The notes beneath the pieces were generated by a model. The model was not told the origin of the DNA and searched no databases. It saw only the letters and a list, made by a program, of their open reading frames with translations. 47,342 nt of DNA from Pseudomonadota bacterium (GTDB lineage: Bacteria > Myxococcota_A > UBA796 > SXON01): NCBI GenBank assembly GCA_030685065.1, contig JAUXQH010000055.1, forward strand, positions 1-47,342, in the 5' to 3' direction. Shown piece by piece: positions 44,526 through 47,342 of the stretch (position 1 is the first letter of the stretch; each line of letters opens with the position of its first letter). The translations under genes were made by a program, and so were the position numbers.

Positions 44526-44891
44526 ATGCAGACGGAACAGGATCAGCGCGTCGACTACCTCGAATTCTCGGTGCCCGACGTCGCGTCCGCGACACGCTTC
44601 TTCTCGGACGTCTTCGGCTGGGTCTTCTCGGACTACGGCCCGGACTACCAGAGCTTCTCGGACGGCCGCCTGACGGGGGGCTTCGCGACCGGGCCCGCGC
44701 CCAGCCCCGGCGGCGGGGTGCTGGTCATCCTCTACGCCACGGACCTCGCGGCGACCGAGGCGCGGGTCGTCGCGAATGGCGGCACCATCGTGCGGCCGGT
44801 GTTCGCGTTTCCAGGCGGGCGGCGGTTCCACTTCCGCGAGCCGAACGGGATCGAGCTCGCGGTGTGGTCGCTGCCGCTCCGCGAGGAGTAG
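44526..44891 (+). CDS. VOC (glyoxalase/bleomycin resistance) family protein
   Basis: 121 residues, ATG with CCGGAG six bases upstream. One VOC module pair: DYLEFSVPDVASATRFFSDVFGW at the N-terminus and FPGGRRFHFREPNGIELAVWSL at the C-terminus, which carries the usual metal-ligand Glu. It binds or converts a small molecule as a dimer. Divergent from the radical SAM gene, convergent with minE. Confidence 0.9.
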   Translation: MQTEQDQRVDYLEFSVPDVASATRFFSDVFGWVFSDYGPDYQSFSDGRLTGGFATGPAPSPGGGVLVILYATDLAATEARVVANGGTIVRPVFAFPGGRRFHFREPNGIELAVWSLPLREE

Positions 44892-44909
44892 CTCAGCGGG
44901 CGGAGCAGC

Positions 44910-45197
44910 TCAGGTGGCTTCGGCTACGCGCGAGGTCACGCGGCGCACGGGCACCGAGCTCACGACGCTGATGCCGTTGTCCGCCTTCTCCAGGCGCACG
45001 TCGACATGCTCGCGATCCACCTCGCAGTACCGCGCGATGACCTCGAGGATCTCGGCCTTCATCGCGTTCATCTGGGAGGGCGTCAGGTCGACCTGGTCGT
45101 GCACGAGCAGGATCTTCAGGCGCGCCTTGGCGTCCTCCTTGGAGCCGGCCGCGGACGAGCGATTGCCCGAGAAGAGACGATCGAAGAGGGACTTCAC
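44910..45197 (-). CDS. minE: cell division topological specificity factor MinE
   Basis: 95 residues, GTG start in a GTGA overlap with minD. N-terminal amphipathic VKSLFDRLFSG (membrane-targeting), anti-MinCD region ARLKILLVHDQVDLTPSQMNAMKAEILEVI and the topological-specificity strand HVDVRLEKADNGISVVSSVPV. It stimulates MinD ATPase and drives Min oscillation or gradient. Last gene of minCDE. Confidence 0.95.
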   Translation of the reverse strand: MKSLFDRLFSGNRSSAAGSKEDAKARLKILLVHDQVDLTPSQMNAMKAEILEVIARYCEVDREHVDVRLEKADNGISVVSSVPVRRVTSRVAEAT

Positions 45198-46012
45198 GAG
45201 GCCACCTCCTTGGCGGGCGCGAGCCCGATCCAGCGCTTCATGACGCTCCAGATGGTATCGGGCTCCTCGAGCGCGACAAACGGAACGTCCTGCTCGCCGT
45301 TGACCCGGCGCGCGATGCGGCGGTAGGCCTCGCCCACGATCGACTTCTCGTCGAACACCGCCGGCATGCCGCGGTTGGAGCTCACGATCACGTCCTCGTG
45401 GTCCGGCACCATCCCGACCAGGGGGATGGCGAGGATCTCGAGGATGTCGTCCTTGTTCATCATGTCGCCGCGCTTGACCATCTTCGCCCGGAAGCGGTTC
45501 ACGATCAGCTGCGGTTCGGGGAGCTCGGCGGCCTCCACGAGCCCGATGATGCGGTCGGCGTCGCGGATGGAGCTGACCTCCGGCGTGACGACGATGAGGG
45601 CGCGATCCGCGCCGGCGATCGCGTTCTTGAAGCCCTGCTCGATGCCCGCCGGGCAGTCGATGAGGACGTAATCGAAGTCGGCCTTGAGCTGGGCCACCAA
45701 CGTGCGCATGGCCTCGGGGCTCACCGCGTTCTTGTCGCGGGTCTGCGCGGCGGGGAGCAGGAACAGCGTGTCGACACGCTTGTCCTTGATCAGCGCCTGT
45801 CGGAGGCGACACTCGCCCTCGATGACGTGCACCAGATCATAGACGATGCGGTTCTCGAGGCCGAGGATGACGTCCAGGTTGCGCAGACCGATGTCCGCGT
45901 CGACCACGACGACCTTTTTCCCCAACAACGCGAGCGCCACACCCAGGTTGGCCGTGGTGGTCGTCTTTCCGACGCCGCCCTTGCCCGAGGTGATGACGAT
46001 GCACTCACTCAT
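45194..46012 (-). CDS. minD: septum site-determining ATPase MinD
   Basis: 272 residues. Deviant Walker A SGKGGVGKTTT (about 9-19), VVVDADIGLRNLDVILGLENR, switch DYVLIDCPAGIE, and a C-terminal amphipathic membrane-targeting helix (SVMKRWIGL). Recruits MinC to the membrane and is released by MinE. The ATG overlaps the minC stop (ATGA). Confidence 0.97.
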   Translation of the reverse strand: MSECIVITSGKGGVGKTTTTANLGVALALLGKKVVVVDADIGLRNLDVILGLENRIVYDLVHVIEGECRLRQALIKDKRVDTLFLLPAAQTRDKNAVSPEAMRTLVAQLKADFDYVLIDCPAGIEQGFKNAIAGADRALIVVTPEVSSIRDADRIIGLVEAAELPEPQLIVNRFRAKMVKRGDMMNKDDILEILAIPLVGMVPDHEDVIVSSNRGMPAVFDEKSIVGEAYRRIARRVNGEQDVPFVALEEPDTIWSVMKRWIGLAPAKEVAS

Positions 46013-46908
46013 GAAGACTCCTTGGTTGCGGGGCTCGGGAGGCGGCCGCGGTAGGGCTCGATCACGATGCTGCCGTTGGACATCCAGGCGATCTCCGGCG
46101 CAGCGTACTGGTTGGCGACATGCCGCGCGACCTGCTCGGGCGGGTTCGCCGGGAGCTGGATCACCTTGCCGATGCGGAGCTGCGTCGGGCGCATGTCGAA
46201 AGCGAGGATGACCGGGCCCACCCCGGTCGAAGCGGGGATGTCTCCGCGGGCGCCAGCGTGGGCGAGCCCCTTGAGCGCGCCGAACACCAGGACGCTCCCG
46301 CCCGCGATGAGCTGGGCGCCGGGATTCACGTCTCCGAAGACCTGGATGTCCCCCGCGAACCGGACGACCGCGCCGGAGCGCACCGTGCCGTCGATCGTGA
46401 GGACGCGGCCGGCTCCCGCCTGCTCCGCCTCGTCATCGTCCTCGACGCTGGACCCACGCACCAGCTCGGTGGGGCCTTCCTCGGCGTGCCCCGCGAGCGG
46501 GGCCTCGGGTGCGGGCGCGCCCACCGGCTTCGTCACCGTGGGGGCCTCGGGCACCGGCGCGAGGATGTGCACCTTCAGCTTCAGCTCGCGCTCGGCGTGC
46601 CGTTGCACCGCCTCGGACGTGCAGCACACCCCGACGATGTCCATCCCGAACTCGTCCTTGACGAGGTGCACCAGCCGGCGGAGATCGAACAGGTCGATCT
46701 CACGACGCCCGAGATCGAAGCGCGCGGATGTACCCGCGTACTTGTCGGCGACCGCGCCCAGCTCCGTCCGCAGCGCCGTGCGCAACGTGTCGAACGTCGC
46801 TCCGGGCGCCAGCTCGAGCACCAGCGAACCGCCGGGCCCCGTGCGGAGGGTAAGCGGAGTGGTCCGCGCAGCCGCGGCTGCGCTCGTGGTGGTGGCGGGG
46901 TGCGCCAT
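46009..46908 (-). CDS. minC: septum site-determining protein MinC
   Basis: 299 residues, longer than E. coli MinC (231). N-terminal FtsZ-antagonist domain about 18-115, then an Ala/Pro/Glu-rich linker of about 60 residues, then the C-terminal beta-helix with TVRSGAVVRFAGDIQVFGDVNPGAQLIAGGSVLVFGALKGLAHAG (about 170-220), which binds MinD. Blocks FtsZ assembly away from mid-cell. First gene of minCDE. Confidence 0.95.
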   Translation of the reverse strand: MAHPATTTSAAAAARTTPLTLRTGPGGSLVLELAPGATFDTLRTALRTELGAVADKYAGTSARFDLGRREIDLFDLRRLVHLVKDEFGMDIVGVCCTSEAVQRHAERELKLKVHILAPVPEAPTVTKPVGAPAPEAPLAGHAEEGPTELVRGSSVEDDDEAEQAGAGRVLTIDGTVRSGAVVRFAGDIQVFGDVNPGAQLIAGGSVLVFGALKGLAHAGARGDIPASTGVGPVILAFDMRPTQLRIGKVIQLPANPPEQVARHVANQYAAPEIAWMSNGSIVIEPYRGRLPSPATKESS

Positions 46909-47044
46909 GGCGGTATGGGGGAGCGAGGGGAGGGGTGCCGGGAGGGAACCCGGCGGGGGGATGCGCGAACTCTACCACGTCGTACGCGGCGGATGCAAAA
47001 AGAATCTTGGCGAGTCAAGGGCGATGAAAGACCGCGTCGAGGGG
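46909..47044 (-). promoter_or_regulatory. upstream region of minCDE
   Basis: Minus-strand TTGACT at 47013-47018 with an AT-rich spacer (TTCTTTTTG) is the best -35 candidate, but the expected -10 position reads CATCCG. The gap also includes the end of the YhhN gene at 47045. Confidence 0.35.
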
Positions 47045-47342
47045 TCAGCCGGGCAGCATTCCCGCCGCCAGCGCCAGCAGCGCGCCGTAGTACGTGGTCA
47101 TCACCAGGAAGTCCCGCCCGGGGATGGGGCGCTTGAATTGGTTCACGGCCAGCAGCGTGTCGGAGAGGAGGAAGGAGAAGCCGCCCAAGAGCCCCAGCGG
47201 GCCGAGGGTGCTCGCGGCCGCGGCCATCGCGCAGAGCGTCACGGCGTACACGGGCACGGCCATCCGCATCACTCCGGACCGAGGCCGCACCACCAGCGTC
47301 ACCGAGATGGCGAGGGCCACCAGGAACCCCGCGAGGGCGGGC
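47045..47342 (-). CDS. YhhN/TMEM86 family lysoplasmalogenase-like membrane protein (5' end outside window)
   Basis: The last 98 residues of a membrane protein whose frame continues to the window edge. Three to four hydrophobic segments and the family phrase FSFLLSDTLLAVNQFKRPIPGRDFLVMTTYY, in which SD, N and the P(I/L)PG turn are conserved, identify YhhN. The vertebrate relative TMEM86B cleaves the vinyl-ether bond of lysoplasmalogens, and some Myxobacteria make plasmalogens. Same strand as minCDE but upstream of it by 136 bases. Confidence 0.85.
   Translation of the reverse strand, partial: PALAGFLVALAISVTLVVRPRSGVMRMAVPVYAVTLCAMAAAASTLGPLGLLGGFSFLLSDTLLAVNQFKRPIPGRDFLVMTTYYGALLALAAGMLPG

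Overview
The window is very GC-rich (around 70% by eye). It carries many secreted or lipid-anchored proteins built from calcium-type aspartate repeats of the MopE kind (DxDxDG...DCDD...PGA.E.CDG.DNDCDG..DE). Several of these end in Cys, a hydrophobic stretch and an Arg cluster, as in MYXO-CTERM tails. With OmpA, MinCDE and FecR/ECF genes this points to a Gram-negative deltaproteobacterial or Myxococcota-like organism. No tRNA, rRNA, CRISPR array, integrase, transposase or phage gene is visible.

Layout. 1-12.7 kb is largely envelope genes: a PEGA-like secreted protein, a propeller-like lipoprotein, two translationally coupled MopE-repeat proteins (one with an NlpC/P60 hydrolase domain), a class V PLP enzyme, a PEGA/beta-barrel protein, a second surface protein, an ECF sigma factor coupled to a FecR-type membrane regulator, and a MopE/FG-GAP lipoprotein. 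12.7-16.5 kb (minus strand) holds an unknown helical protein and a compact operon: a divergent GTP cyclohydrolase I homologue, then ATPase, permease and lipoprotein of an NMT1/THI5-like ABC importer. 16.5-27.1 kb has a ConA-like/TSP3/MopE cell-surface protein coupled to an OmpA-family protein, a TPR protein coupled to a HAD phosphatase, a B12-type radical SAM protein, a DUF2233 glycosidase-like protein, a methyltransferase and an RCC1/MopE lipoprotein.

27.6-44.9 kb is more metabolic and informational: an RbfA-like protein coupled to the RNA ligase RtcB, a cluster of REP-like inverted repeats, fructose-1,6-bisphosphatase, an alpha/beta hydrolase, a large Ser/Thr kinase-STAND-TPR protein, an aldehyde dehydrogenase, a DUF429 protein, a thioredoxin fold without redox cysteines, an M1 aminopeptidase with HEAT-like repeats, a ROK kinase, an App1-like HAD phosphatase, a DUF2058 protein, a second radical SAM protein and a VOC protein. 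44.9-47.3 kb is minCDE and the end of a YhhN/lysoplasmalogenase gene.

The items I would look at first are: (1) the RbfA-like/RtcB pair, which could be a ribosome or rRNA repair module; (2) the FolE homologue with three altered active-site positions, locked into an operon with an importer; (3) a recurrent TAnnnn box 5-7 bases before ATG in at least eight genes without Shine-Dalgarno sites, which suggests leaderless transcription; (4) the cysteine-less thioredoxin; and (5) the ATGTATC motif cluster inside the second radical SAM gene. Ten 4-base ATGA/GTGA overlaps fix many start codons. All functional statements are from sequence reading and family knowledge; no database search was possible.
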